Positions 56,937-64,000 of a DNA stretch of 64,000 nt are shown piece by piece. The notes under the pieces are model-generated. The model was not told the DNA's origin and did not search any database. It saw nothing but the letters and a program-made list of their open reading frames with translations. Both the position numbers and the translations under genes were made by a program. The stretch comes from Halostella litorea (GTDB taxonomy: Archaea; Halobacteriota; Halobacteria; Halobacteriales; Natronoarchaeaceae): NCBI RefSeq assembly GCF_004785955.1, contig NZ_ML214300.1, positions 237,223 to 301,222 on the forward strand, read 5' to 3'. Each line of letters starts with the position of its first letter. The first letter of the stretch is position 1.

Positions 56937-57881
56937 ATGGCGACGTGCGACCAGTGTGGCAAGGAAGAGAACATGCCGTACAACTGCCGGCACTGCGGTG
57001 GCACGTACTGCGCCGAGCACCGCCTCCCCGAGAACCACGCCTGTCCGGGGTTAGAGGACTGGGGGGACCCGGACGGCGTCTTCGACAGCGGCTTCGACGA
57101 CAGCGTCCGCGACGACGGCTCGTCCGGCGGGATCACCGACCGCCTGGGCCTGAACACGGGCGTCGGCGGGCCGCTCGGCTACGTCCGGGGGAACATGACG
57201 TTCGTCTTCCTCGGCCTGATGTGGGTCACCTTCGCCCTCCAGCAGGTGACACAGGCGTACCTCGGCCTCGCATACCGGATCCCGGGGACCGAGGAGTACG
57301 AGCTCTACCGCAGCATCTTCGTGTTGACGCCCCAGCACCCCGAGTACGTCTGGACCTGGTTCACGTCGGTGCTGTCCCACGGCGGGCTGGGCCACATCGC
57401 GGTCAACAGCATCGTGATCTACTTCTTCGGCCAGCACGTCGAGCGCTACGTCGGCTCGCGGGACTTCACGCTGCTGTTCCTGGGGAGCGGCATCGCCGCC
57501 GGCCTCGCACAGGTCGGCCTCCAGATCGTCCAGGGCGTCGGCGCCGTCGGCGGCGGCGTGGTCGGCGCGAGCGGGGCCGGGTTGGCTATCATGGGCGTGC
57601 TGACGGTGCTCAACCCCGACATGCGCGTCCTGCTGTACTTCCTCGTCCCGGTCCCCATCTGGGTCATCACCGGGTTCTACGCGGTGATCAGCGTCCTCGG
57701 CGTCGTCGGGCCGAGCATCGCCGGCGCGAACGTGGCCAACGCCGCACACCTCGTCGGCCTCGCCATCGGGCTGACGTACGGTCAGCACGTCAAGAACAAG
57801 GGCGTCAACACGCCCAACCGGATGCGGTTCGGCGGCGGGGGCGGCCCTGGGGGTCCCGGCCGCGGTCGCGGCCCGTTCTGA
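56937..57881 (+). CDS. Rhomboid intramembrane protease with N-terminal AN1-type zinc finger
   Basis: This is a 314-residue membrane serine protease. An N-terminal zinc finger (CDQCGKEENMPYNCRHCGGTYCAEHRLPENHAC, residues 4-36) of the AN1 type is typical of haloarchaeal rhomboids. The rhomboid core follows in about six helices, with catalytic Ser in VVGASGAGL and His in NAAHLVGLAIGL. The conserved HGGLGHIAVN motif is present. It would cut membrane proteins within the bilayer. The C-terminal tail is Gly-rich. Its stop codon shares a base with the ATG of endonuclease V. Confidence 0.9.
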   Translation: MATCDQCGKEENMPYNCRHCGGTYCAEHRLPENHACPGLEDWGDPDGVFDSGFDDSVRDDGSSGGITDRLGLNTGVGGPLGYVRGNMTFVFLGLMWVTFALQQVTQAYLGLAYRIPGTEEYELYRSIFVLTPQHPEYVWTWFTSVLSHGGLGHIAVNSIVIYFFGQHVERYVGSRDFTLLFLGSGIAAGLAQVGLQIVQGVGAVGGGVVGASGAGLAIMGVLTVLNPDMRVLLYFLVPVPIWVITGFYAVISVLGVVGPSIAGANVANAAHLVGLAIGLTYGQHVKNKGVNTPNRMRFGGGGGPGGPGRGRGPF

Positions 57882-58648
57882 TGACGCCGGTCCGCCCCGA
57901 GTTCGTCCCCGACGCGGCGCTCTCCCGCGGGGAGATGGAGGCGCTCCAGCGCGACATCGCCGACGCCGCCGCCTTCGAGAACGACCTCCCCTTCGACCCG
58001 GCGACGGTCGCCGAGGGGCCGCTCTCGACGCCGGGCGCGGCGCCGCCGACCGTCGTCGGCGTCGACCAGGCGTTCCTCGACGAGCGGGCCGTGAGCGCTG
58101 TCGTCGCGATGCGGGACGGCGAGGTGATAGAGCGCGCTCACGCGGCGACGCCCCTGGAGATCCCCTACATCCCCGGCCTGCTCTCGTTCCGCGAGGGGCG
58201 GTCGATCCTCGCGGCGTTCGAGGAACTCGACGCGACGCCCGACCTCGCGCTGTTCGACGGGAGCGGCCGGATCCACTTCCGGCAGGCCGGCCTCGCCACG
58301 CACATCGGCGTCTGTCTGGACCTGCCGAGCGTCGGCGTCGCCAAGAGCTTGCTCTGTGGCACCCCGCGGTCGTCGGTCGACGGTTTGCCCGAGGGCGCGC
58401 GCGTCGCTGTCGAGGCCGACGGGGACGTCGACGCGCCGGACGGCACGGTGATCGGGTACGCCGTCCAGTCCCGGCAGTACGACTCGGGTTCGACCTCCAT
58501 CAACCCGCTGTACGTCAGCCCCGGCCACCGCGTCGACGCGGAGACGGCGGCGGACCTCGTCGAGGGGCTGGGCGGGGAGTACAAGCTCCCGGAGCCGACG
58601 CGGCTCGCCGACGCGTACGCCGACGAGGTCAAGGCCGAACTCGGGTGA
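57881..58648 (+). CDS. nfi: Endonuclease V
   Basis: This 255-residue enzyme cuts DNA next to deaminated bases, notably hypoxanthine (inosine). Its family landmarks are GVDQAF near residue 60 (metal-binding Asp), YIPGLLSFREG, and LFDGSGRIHFRQAGLATHIGV with another catalytic Asp, then SVGVAKSLLCG. The ATG at 57881 overlaps the rhomboid stop by one base, so the two are translationally coupled. It could be part of the same damage-response theme as polX and nreA in this region. Confidence 0.93.
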   Translation: MTPVRPEFVPDAALSRGEMEALQRDIADAAAFENDLPFDPATVAEGPLSTPGAAPPTVVGVDQAFLDERAVSAVVAMRDGEVIERAHAATPLEIPYIPGLLSFREGRSILAAFEELDATPDLALFDGSGRIHFRQAGLATHIGVCLDLPSVGVAKSLLCGTPRSSVDGLPEGARVAVEADGDVDAPDGTVIGYAVQSRQYDSGSTSINPLYVSPGHRVDAETAADLVEGLGGEYKLPEPTRLADAYADEVKAELG

Positions 58649-58710
58649 CCCCCGGCCCCCACACCGCCGGAACCGGCTAGCTTTACTGTCCCGCGGTCGA
58701 CACCTCCACC

Positions 58711-59610
58711 ATGACCAGCACGGCAACGGACGACGCCGAGGCGGACGAGTGGGACGACGGTGACGAGTCGAGCGCGTGCGGAAAGACGGTGCTCATCACC
58801 GGCTGCTCGTCGGGGATCGGGCGGGCGACCGCGAAGGCGTTCCTGGACGAGGGCTGGCGGGTGTACGCCACCTCGCGGGACGTCGGTGACGTCGAGGACC
58901 TGGCCGACGCCGGCTGCGAGACGGCCGCGCTCGACGTGACCGACGACGACCAGGTCGACGCGGTCGTCGAGAAGGTCGTCGCGGAGACCGGCCGGATCGA
59001 CTGCCTCGTGAACAACGCCGGCTACGCGCAGATGGGGCCGGTCGAGGACGTCCCGGTCGAGGACGTGCGCCGGCAGTTCGACGTCAACGTGTACGGCCCG
59101 CACCGTCTCTCGCGGGCCGTGCTCCCGCACATGCGCGAGCAGGGCGACGGCACCATCGTCAACGTCTCCAGCCTCGCGGGGCGGGTCTCCTACCCCGGGA
59201 GCGGCGTCTACTGCGGGTCGAAGTTCGCGCTGGAGGCGATGAGCGACGCACTCCGCGCCGAGGTGGCCGAGTTCGACGTGGACGTGGCGCTGGTCGAACC
59301 GGGGCCGGTCGAGACGAAGTTCACCGAGCGCGTCGAGGAGGAGGTCGACGGCCTACCGCGGACGGACGCGTACGCCTCGCTGTACAAGATACTCGACGAT
59401 ACGGCGGCGATCGGCGGCGGCGGGCCGGCGTCGGTCCCGCCGCGCCGCGTGGCGGAGGTGGTCCTGAACGCGGCGAGTTCGACCGAACCCGAGGCGCGGT
59501 ACCCGGTCGGTCCGTTCGCCACGCTGTTCAGCTACGCCGGGATCCTCCCCGCGAAGTGGCGCGACGCCGCCTACCGGCTGGTGTCGAAGATCGCCGGCGT
59601 CCGGTCGTGA
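58711..59610 (+). CDS. Short-chain dehydrogenase/reductase
   Basis: This is a 299-residue classical SDR. The cofactor motif TGCSSGIGRATAK (about residues 30-42) and NNAGY are followed by the catalytic YxxxK in VYCGSKFALEAM and a Ser in NVSSLAGR. The first 20 residues are an acidic extension. It would oxidise or reduce an alcohol or ketone with NAD(P). It shares a stop/start base with the glycerate kinase gene, suggesting co-expression. TTTAC upstream near 58681 is a possible TATA box. Confidence 0.9.
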   Translation: MTSTATDDAEADEWDDGDESSACGKTVLITGCSSGIGRATAKAFLDEGWRVYATSRDVGDVEDLADAGCETAALDVTDDDQVDAVVEKVVAETGRIDCLVNNAGYAQMGPVEDVPVEDVRRQFDVNVYGPHRLSRAVLPHMREQGDGTIVNVSSLAGRVSYPGSGVYCGSKFALEAMSDALRAEVAEFDVDVALVEPGPVETKFTERVEEEVDGLPRTDAYASLYKILDDTAAIGGGGPASVPPRRVAEVVLNAASSTEPEARYPVGPFATLFSYAGILPAKWRDAAYRLVSKIAGVRS

Positions 59611-60953
59611 TGACCGAGAACCGGGACGCCCTCGCGACGACGCCCGCCCGCGACGTCGCGCTGGCCTGCGTCGAGGCCGGGATCGAGGCCGGCCACCCGC
59701 GGACCGTCGTCCGGGACGCCGTCTCGCTCGACGGCGGGACGCTGCGGATACGCGACGCCGCCGGGGGCGAGGCGTCGTACGACCTCGACGGGTACGACGA
59801 GGTCGTCGTGCTGGGGGGCGGCAACGCGGCGGCCCACGTCGCCGCGGCGCTGGAGGCGGTCCTCGGCGACCGGATCGACGGCGGCGTCGTGGTGACCGAC
59901 GACCCCGCCGGGACCGAGCGGGTGACCGTCCGCGAGGGCGACCACCCCGTCCCGACCGAGCGCGGCGTCGAGGGGGCGCGGGCGGTGCTGTCGGCCGCGG
60001 ACGACGCGGGCGAGGGGACGCTCGTCCTCGCGGCTATCACCGGCGGCGGGAGCGCGCTCCTGCCCGCGCCGGCCGGCGACGTGTCGCTGGACGACCTCCG
60101 GGCGGTCACCGACGGCCTGCTCGCCAGCGGTGCGGATATCGGCGACATAAACGCCGTCCGCAAGCACCTGTCGGCGCTGAAGGGCGGCCGGCTGGCCCGG
60201 CGGGCGGCCCCCGCGACGGTCGTCTCGCTCGTGCTCAGCGACGTGGTCGGCAACGACCTGTCCGTGATCGCGAGCGGGCCGACCGCGCCGGACGGGACGA
60301 CGTTCGCCGAGGCCCTGTCGGTGCTGGACCGGTACGGCGTCGACGCGCCGGCCAGCGCCCGCGAGCGCCTGGAACGCGGCGCGGCGGGCGAACTCGCGGA
60401 GACGCCGGGGCCGGACGACCCCGCCTTCGACCGCGTCGCGAACCACGTCGTCGCGGACGGCCGGACGGCGATCGACGCGGCCCGCGACGCCGCCGCCGAG
60501 CGCGGCTACGACCCGCTCGTGCTCTCCTCGCGGGTGCGCGGCGAGGCCCGCGAGGCGGCGAAGACCCACGTCGCGGTCGCCGAGGAGGCGCGTGCGACCG
60601 GCGACCCCGTCTCGCCGCCGGCCGTGGTCCTCTCGGGCGGCGAGACGACGGTGACGGTCCGCGGCGACGGCGAGGGCGGCCCGAACCAGGAGTTCGCGCT
60701 GAGCGCCGCGCTGGAACTGGCGGGTGGGGGGTCGGAAGTCGCCGTGGCCGCGGTCGACACGGACGGGATCGACGGCGCGACGGACGCGGCGGGCGCGGTC
60801 GTCGACGGCGCGACGGTCGACGACGCGGACGCCGCCCGCGCCGCGCTGGCCGACAACGACGCGTACCCGTACCTGGCGGCGCGTGACGCGCTGATCCGGA
60901 CGGGCGCGACGGGCACCAACCTGAACGACCTGCGCGCGCTGGTCGTGGAGTGA
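59610..60953 (+). CDS. Glycerate 2-kinase type protein (DUF4147/MOFRL)
   Basis: This is a 447-residue kinase of the glycerate 2-kinase family. Its N-terminal domain (DUF4147-like) contains VVVLGGGNAAAHVAAALE and GDHPVPTERGVEGARAVL. The C-terminal MOFRL domain includes LSGGETTVTVRGDGEGGPNQEFAL and ATDAAGAVVDG, followed by GATGTNLNDL. It phosphorylates glycerate to 2-phosphoglycerate, linking it to glycolysis and the breakdown of sugar acids. The ATG at 59610 overlaps the SDR stop by one base (TGATG). Confidence 0.9.
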   Translation: MTENRDALATTPARDVALACVEAGIEAGHPRTVVRDAVSLDGGTLRIRDAAGGEASYDLDGYDEVVVLGGGNAAAHVAAALEAVLGDRIDGGVVVTDDPAGTERVTVREGDHPVPTERGVEGARAVLSAADDAGEGTLVLAAITGGGSALLPAPAGDVSLDDLRAVTDGLLASGADIGDINAVRKHLSALKGGRLARRAAPATVVSLVLSDVVGNDLSVIASGPTAPDGTTFAEALSVLDRYGVDAPASARERLERGAAGELAETPGPDDPAFDRVANHVVADGRTAIDAARDAAAERGYDPLVLSSRVRGEAREAAKTHVAVAEEARATGDPVSPPAVVLSGGETTVTVRGDGEGGPNQEFALSAALELAGGGSEVAVAAVDTDGIDGATDAAGAVVDGATVDDADAARAALADNDAYPYLAARDALIRTGATGTNLNDLRALVVE

Positions 60954-61060
60954 CGGTCCCGTTTCGGCGGCGGACGCGCTCCCGATCGGCCAAGTTATAG
61001 CATATTTGTTATTTGTTGGATTTCGATACCCATCGCACTACTTGCAGTAATCTGGGGCTT

Positions 61061-61066
61061 TTTATA
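61061..61066 (+). promoter_or_regulatory. TATA box of the Tat lipoprotein gene
   Basis: TTTATA is 28-33 bases before the ATG at 61094. TAGTATC occurs twice at 61065-61071 and 61082-61088, and a 120-base AT-rich stretch precedes it. Confidence 0.55.
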
Positions 61067-61093
61067 GTATCATTGTAGTGGTAGTATCGACAC

Positions 61094-62254
61094 ATGGTAA
61101 ACGATCGAATGATTTCGCGACGCGTCGTCCTGGGCTCGGGCGCCGCGTTGAGCGCCGCGCTCGCCGGGTGTACCGGCGGCGGGTCCGACGGCGGAGGATC
61201 GGAGACCGACGCCGACACCGACGCGGCGACGGACGCCGGGACGGGGACGGAGACCGAGACGGCGACGAAGACGACCGAGAAGCCGGGACCGACGCTCGCG
61301 GAGTTCGAGTACCCCGACGGCGCGGCCCGCGACGGCATCGACGGCGGGACGCTGTTCGGGACGCACGAGTCGACCGTCACCGACGCCGGGACGCTGACGG
61401 TCGAGAGCGAGATCACCCGGGAGTTCAGCGAGTTCGCCGACACGGAGTCGGCGACGAACGAGATCGGCGAGGGCGGCGTCGCGCGGACGACCGACGACGG
61501 GGACCTGACGGAGTCGCTCTGGTCCCCCGACGGCGAAGCGGCCGCGTACGTCCGGATGAAGTCGGGGTTCGAGGAGCGCTACCGGATCGACGACCGGGCG
61601 CCCCGACCGCGCGAGCTTGCGGAGCTGGGCCGGTTCGAAGCGCTGCTACGCGGGGCGGCGTGGAGCGAAGCGCTGGAAGTCGTCGAGGCGGGCGAGGGGT
61701 ACGCCGCGACGTACGAGTCGACCGGCGTCGCCGACGAGGACGCGCTGCTGGGGCTGGCGTTCGGGGACAGCGTCGCGGCGTTCGAGGCGCGGGTCGCCGT
61801 CTCCCAGTCCGGCTACGTGCGCGAGGTCGTCTACAACATCAGCGTCGCGCGGGAGGGAGACGACGTCCGCCACGACGCGACCCTGGCCGTCGGGGGCGTC
61901 GGGGAGACGACCGTCGCGGAACCGGACTGGGCGGACGCGGCGCGCGAGGAGGGCGTTCGCTTCGCGGTCCAGCCCACGTCCGACGGCAGGGGCGTCGAAC
62001 TGGAGATGGTCAACGGCGGCGACGTGCCGGCGGAGTCCCGGCTCGCGCTGTCCGACGCCCGGGGGCGCGGGCAGCGACAGCTCTCGGAGCCGCTCTCGGC
62101 GGGCGACCGGCTGTTCGTGGGTCTCTCGGACGGCGGGGAGCTCCTGAAGGCTACCGACGGCGTGCCCGACGGGGCGAGGGCGCTGGAGGGGTTCGCCAGG
62201 ACGACGATCCGGTACCGCGGGTACCTGCTCCTCCAGTCCGAGGGTCGCCTGTAG
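61094..62254 (+). CDS. Tat-exported lipoprotein, function unknown
   Basis: This is a 386-residue secreted lipoprotein. Twin arginines (SRRVVLGSG, residues 8-16) precede the hydrophobic core and lipobox LAGC, with the acylated cysteine at residue 26. The next 40 residues form an Asp/Thr/Gly-rich linker, typical of haloarchaeal surface lipoproteins. The remaining domain (about 75-385) is beta-rich with no known motif. A second possible start is at 61109; the first is chosen because of TATA spacing. It would be anchored to the outer face of the cytoplasmic membrane. Confidence 0.82.
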   Translation: MVNDRMISRRVVLGSGAALSAALAGCTGGGSDGGGSETDADTDAATDAGTGTETETATKTTEKPGPTLAEFEYPDGAARDGIDGGTLFGTHESTVTDAGTLTVESEITREFSEFADTESATNEIGEGGVARTTDDGDLTESLWSPDGEAAAYVRMKSGFEERYRIDDRAPRPRELAELGRFEALLRGAAWSEALEVVEAGEGYAATYESTGVADEDALLGLAFGDSVAAFEARVAVSQSGYVREVVYNISVAREGDDVRHDATLAVGGVGETTVAEPDWADAAREEGVRFAVQPTSDGRGVELEMVNGGDVPAESRLALSDARGRGQRQLSEPLSAGDRLFVGLSDGGELLKATDGVPDGARALEGFARTTIRYRGYLLLQSEGRL

Positions 62255-62258
62255 GGCG

Positions 62259-63323
62259 CTACTCCAGGCAGGCTGCCACGATCCGCAGCATCGCCTCGCC
62301 GCGCACCTCGTCGGCGAACAGCGGGACGCGCCGGACCTCGTGGCCGCGGAACACGTCCTGTGCGGCCGCCAGCGCGTCCTGCTGGACGTCCCAGCGCCGC
62401 TGGCAGAACTCGCAGTCCTCCAGGTTCGGCGAGACGAACCGCGCGGCGTCGACGTCGTCGGTCACGTCCGCCAGGTCCTCCATCACCTTGTTGACGACGA
62501 CGGTGCCGACGGGGATTTCGAACTCCCGAAGCTGGTCGAGCAGGCGCTCGGACTCGACGACGCTCATCTCCTCGGGCACCATCACGACGCGGAAGTCGGT
62601 GCGGTCGGGGTCCCGGAGCGTCGCCCGCAACCGCTCGATCCGGTCGCTCAGCCGCCGCAGGTCGTCGATCCCCTGGTCGACCTCCTCCTCGCTCGCGCCG
62701 CCGAACATGCCCTTGATCCCGTCCATCATCCCGCCGAGCCGCTCGCGGAGCGCGAGCATCCGCCCGACCATCGTGTCCATCACGTCGGGCAGTTCCAGCA
62801 GGCGGAGCGTGTGGCCGGTCGGCGCGGTGTCGACGACGACGCGGTCGAACCGGTCGTCGTCGAGGTACTCCAGCAGGGTCTGCATCGCCGCGGCCTCGTC
62901 GGCTCCGGGCATCGCGCCGCCCATCAGCGACTCCATCGGCCCGCCCTCGCCGCCCAGCAGTTCGCCGAGGCCGCCCATCGCGCCCTCCCCCTGCGCGAAC
63001 GCCGCGGTGCCGTCCTCGATGGCGGCGTCCGGGTCGATCTCGGCGGCGTACAGCGGCACCTCGTCGCGGATGCGCGCCGGGCGGGCCGGCACGTCGGTCT
63101 CGAAGGTGTCCGACAGCGAGTGGGCCGGGTCCGTCGAGACGACGAGCGTGGTCGCGCCGCCCTCGGCGCTTGCCAGCCCCGTCGCGGCGGCCATCGTGGT
63201 CTTGCCGACGCCGCCTTTCCCGCCGTAGAGAACGTACTCGGCGCTCGGGTCGAGCGACCTGGCCGCCCGGTCGACGGGCTCCTCGTCGACCTCGTCGACG
63301 GCCTCGACGTCGATAGAATCCAT
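62259..63323 (-). CDS. ArsA/Get3-family ATPase
   Basis: This is a 354-residue P-loop ATPase. The deviant Walker A is YGGKGGVGKTTMA (residues 33-45), followed by STDPAHSLSDTF (switch I), DTAPTGHTLRLLELP and a CEFC pair near the C-terminus (about 308-311). The architecture matches archaeal Get3/ArsA, which in archaea may deliver tail-anchored membrane proteins or detoxify arsenic. There is no arsenic pump gene nearby, so targeting of membrane proteins is the better guess. It is close behind the coiled-coil gene and possibly co-transcribed. Confidence 0.9.
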   Translation of the reverse strand: MDSIDVEAVDEVDEEPVDRAARSLDPSAEYVLYGGKGGVGKTTMAAATGLASAEGGATTLVVSTDPAHSLSDTFETDVPARPARIRDEVPLYAAEIDPDAAIEDGTAAFAQGEGAMGGLGELLGGEGGPMESLMGGAMPGADEAAAMQTLLEYLDDDRFDRVVVDTAPTGHTLRLLELPDVMDTMVGRMLALRERLGGMMDGIKGMFGGASEEEVDQGIDDLRRLSDRIERLRATLRDPDRTDFRVVMVPEEMSVVESERLLDQLREFEIPVGTVVVNKVMEDLADVTDDVDAARFVSPNLEDCEFCQRRWDVQQDALAAAQDVFRGHEVRRVPLFADEVRGEAMLRIVAACLE

Positions 63324-63361
63324 ACGGCCGGGTAGCCGGCGGACGCTTGTGTACCCGTCGG

Positions 63362-64000
63362 TTACTCGTCGAGGTCGGACTCGCGGGTCACCGTCGGCCC
63401 GCCGGACCCCGAGAGGGGGTTGTCGTCGTCGCTCTCCTCCAGCAACTGCTCGAACTGCTCGTTCAGGTCGCCGCCGTCCTCGTCGTCGCCCGACGGTGCG
63501 TCGGCAGCGGCGTCAACGCCGCCGACGCGGCTCTCGACCTCGTCCAGACGCTCGCCCAGCGCGGACACCTCGGTCCGGAGCTCCAGCACCTCCTTTTCCA
63601 TGCGGTCGACCTGCTCCGGGTCGACCGCCGGCGCGGGGGCGTCGTCGGCGTCCGACCCGTCCACAGCGACGGCGGCGTCCGCCGCGACGTCCGCAACGTC
63701 GTCGACCCGCTCGGCGAGCGCGCCCACGCGGTCCCGCAGGTCCGCGACCGCGTCGTCCGTCCCGTCGCTCTCGACGGCCGCCACGCGCTCGTCCAGCGCC
63801 GTCACCTCGTCGGCGACACGCTCGACCGTGGGTGCGAGCGACGCGGCGGTCGGCCCGTCGTCCGCTGCGACGGCGTCAAGGTCGGACTCGGCGTCGGCCA
63901 ACCGGCTCTCCGCGGCGTCGAGGCGCTCGTCCAGACGCTCGACCGCGGCATCGCGGTCGTCGGCGTCGTCGGCCAGACCGGCGATCTGTCCGTCCGCCGC
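63362..64000 (-). CDS. Coiled-coil protein, 5' end beyond the window
   Basis: This is the C-terminal 212 residues of a protein whose frame stays open to the right edge, so the start is not visible. It consists of long heptad-rich segments (VERVADEVTALDERVAAVE, VADLRDRVGALAERVDDVAD, KEVLELRTEVSALGERLDEVESR) separated by short acidic linkers, and ends NPLSGSGGPTVTRESDLDE. No enzymatic motif is seen. It sits upstream of the ArsA-type ATPase with 38 bases between. It could be a scaffold or chaperone-like partner, or a structural cytoplasmic protein. Confidence 0.75.
   Translation of the reverse strand, partial: AADGQIAGLADDADDRDAAVERLDERLDAAESRLADAESDLDAVAADDGPTAASLAPTVERVADEVTALDERVAAVESDGTDDAVADLRDRVGALAERVDDVADVAADAAVAVDGSDADDAPAPAVDPEQVDRMEKEVLELRTEVSALGERLDEVESRVGGVDAAADAPSGDDEDGGDLNEQFEQLLEESDDDNPLSGSGGPTVTRESDLDE

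Overview
The window is chromosomal DNA of a halophilic archaeon (class Halobacteria). The signs are consistent: very high GC, acidic Asp/Glu-rich proteins, many genes starting 26-31 bases after a TATA-like box (leaderless transcripts), archaeal transcription factor TFB, a CetZ tubulin homologue, Tat-type lipoprotein signals and many small CxxC zinc proteins. The gene content and order (ppa, rnhA, tfb, nreA, cetZ2, pilus-like operon, HVO_0758-type zinc protein) resemble what I remember of Haloferax-type chromosomes. I found no transposase, prophage, CRISPR array, rRNA or tRNA. No gap without a gene exceeds 300 bases.

Layout. 1-8.6 kb: the N-terminal part of a cation/Ca2+ exchanger, aroE, an acidic HhH protein, a class IV aminotransferase, a Rieske protein, small zinc proteins, a radical-SAM/HhH protein, a Tat lipoprotein, an Hsp20-like protein and a DAO-type FAD oxidoreductase. 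8.7-15.8 kb: katG, a flavin-monooxygenase-like protein, a Nudix hydrolase, a glucosyl-3-phosphoglycerate-synthase-like glycosyltransferase and an MFS exporter. 15.9-22.7 kb: a complete fructose phosphotransferase block on the minus strand (fba, glpR, pfkB, ptfC, ptfA, ptfH, ptfI, ptfB). It would import fructose as fructose-1-phosphate, phosphorylate that to the bisphosphate, cleave it, and be controlled by GlpR. 22.8-28.4 kb: a PAS/GAF histidine kinase, an aldo/keto reductase, a membrane-anchored DHH phosphoesterase and an NAD-dependent epimerase.

28.4-39.0 kb is the most interesting block: a minus-strand operon for a type IV pilus/Tad-like machine. It encodes a coiled-coil protein, a small exported protein, a secretion ATPase, a TadC-like membrane platform, and four membrane-anchored proteins. 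Three of these look like pilins or pseudopilins, and one is about 1,019 residues long. The operon is divergent from a cetZ2-like tubulin gene. A perfect 8-bp inverted repeat lies at the middle of the shared promoter region.

39-52 kb: an HD phosphohydrolase, an alkaline-phosphatase-superfamily enzyme and a 7TM histidine kinase sharing a divergent promoter, inorganic pyrophosphatase, a PadR regulator, RNase HI, TFB, NreA and an FAD-Rieske fusion oxidoreductase. 52-64 kb: DUF-type membrane proteins, a Mut7-C protein, a PolX/PHP DNA polymerase, a secreted Tat protein flanked by a degenerate direct repeat, a rhomboid protease overlapping endonuclease V, an SDR overlapping glycerate kinase, a Tat lipoprotein, an ArsA/Get3-type ATPase, and a coiled-coil protein cut by the window edge.

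Compaction is strong. Three convergent gene pairs overlap by four bases at their stop codons and two more abut exactly. Family names come from recognised motifs. DUF numbers are from memory and were not checked against a database.
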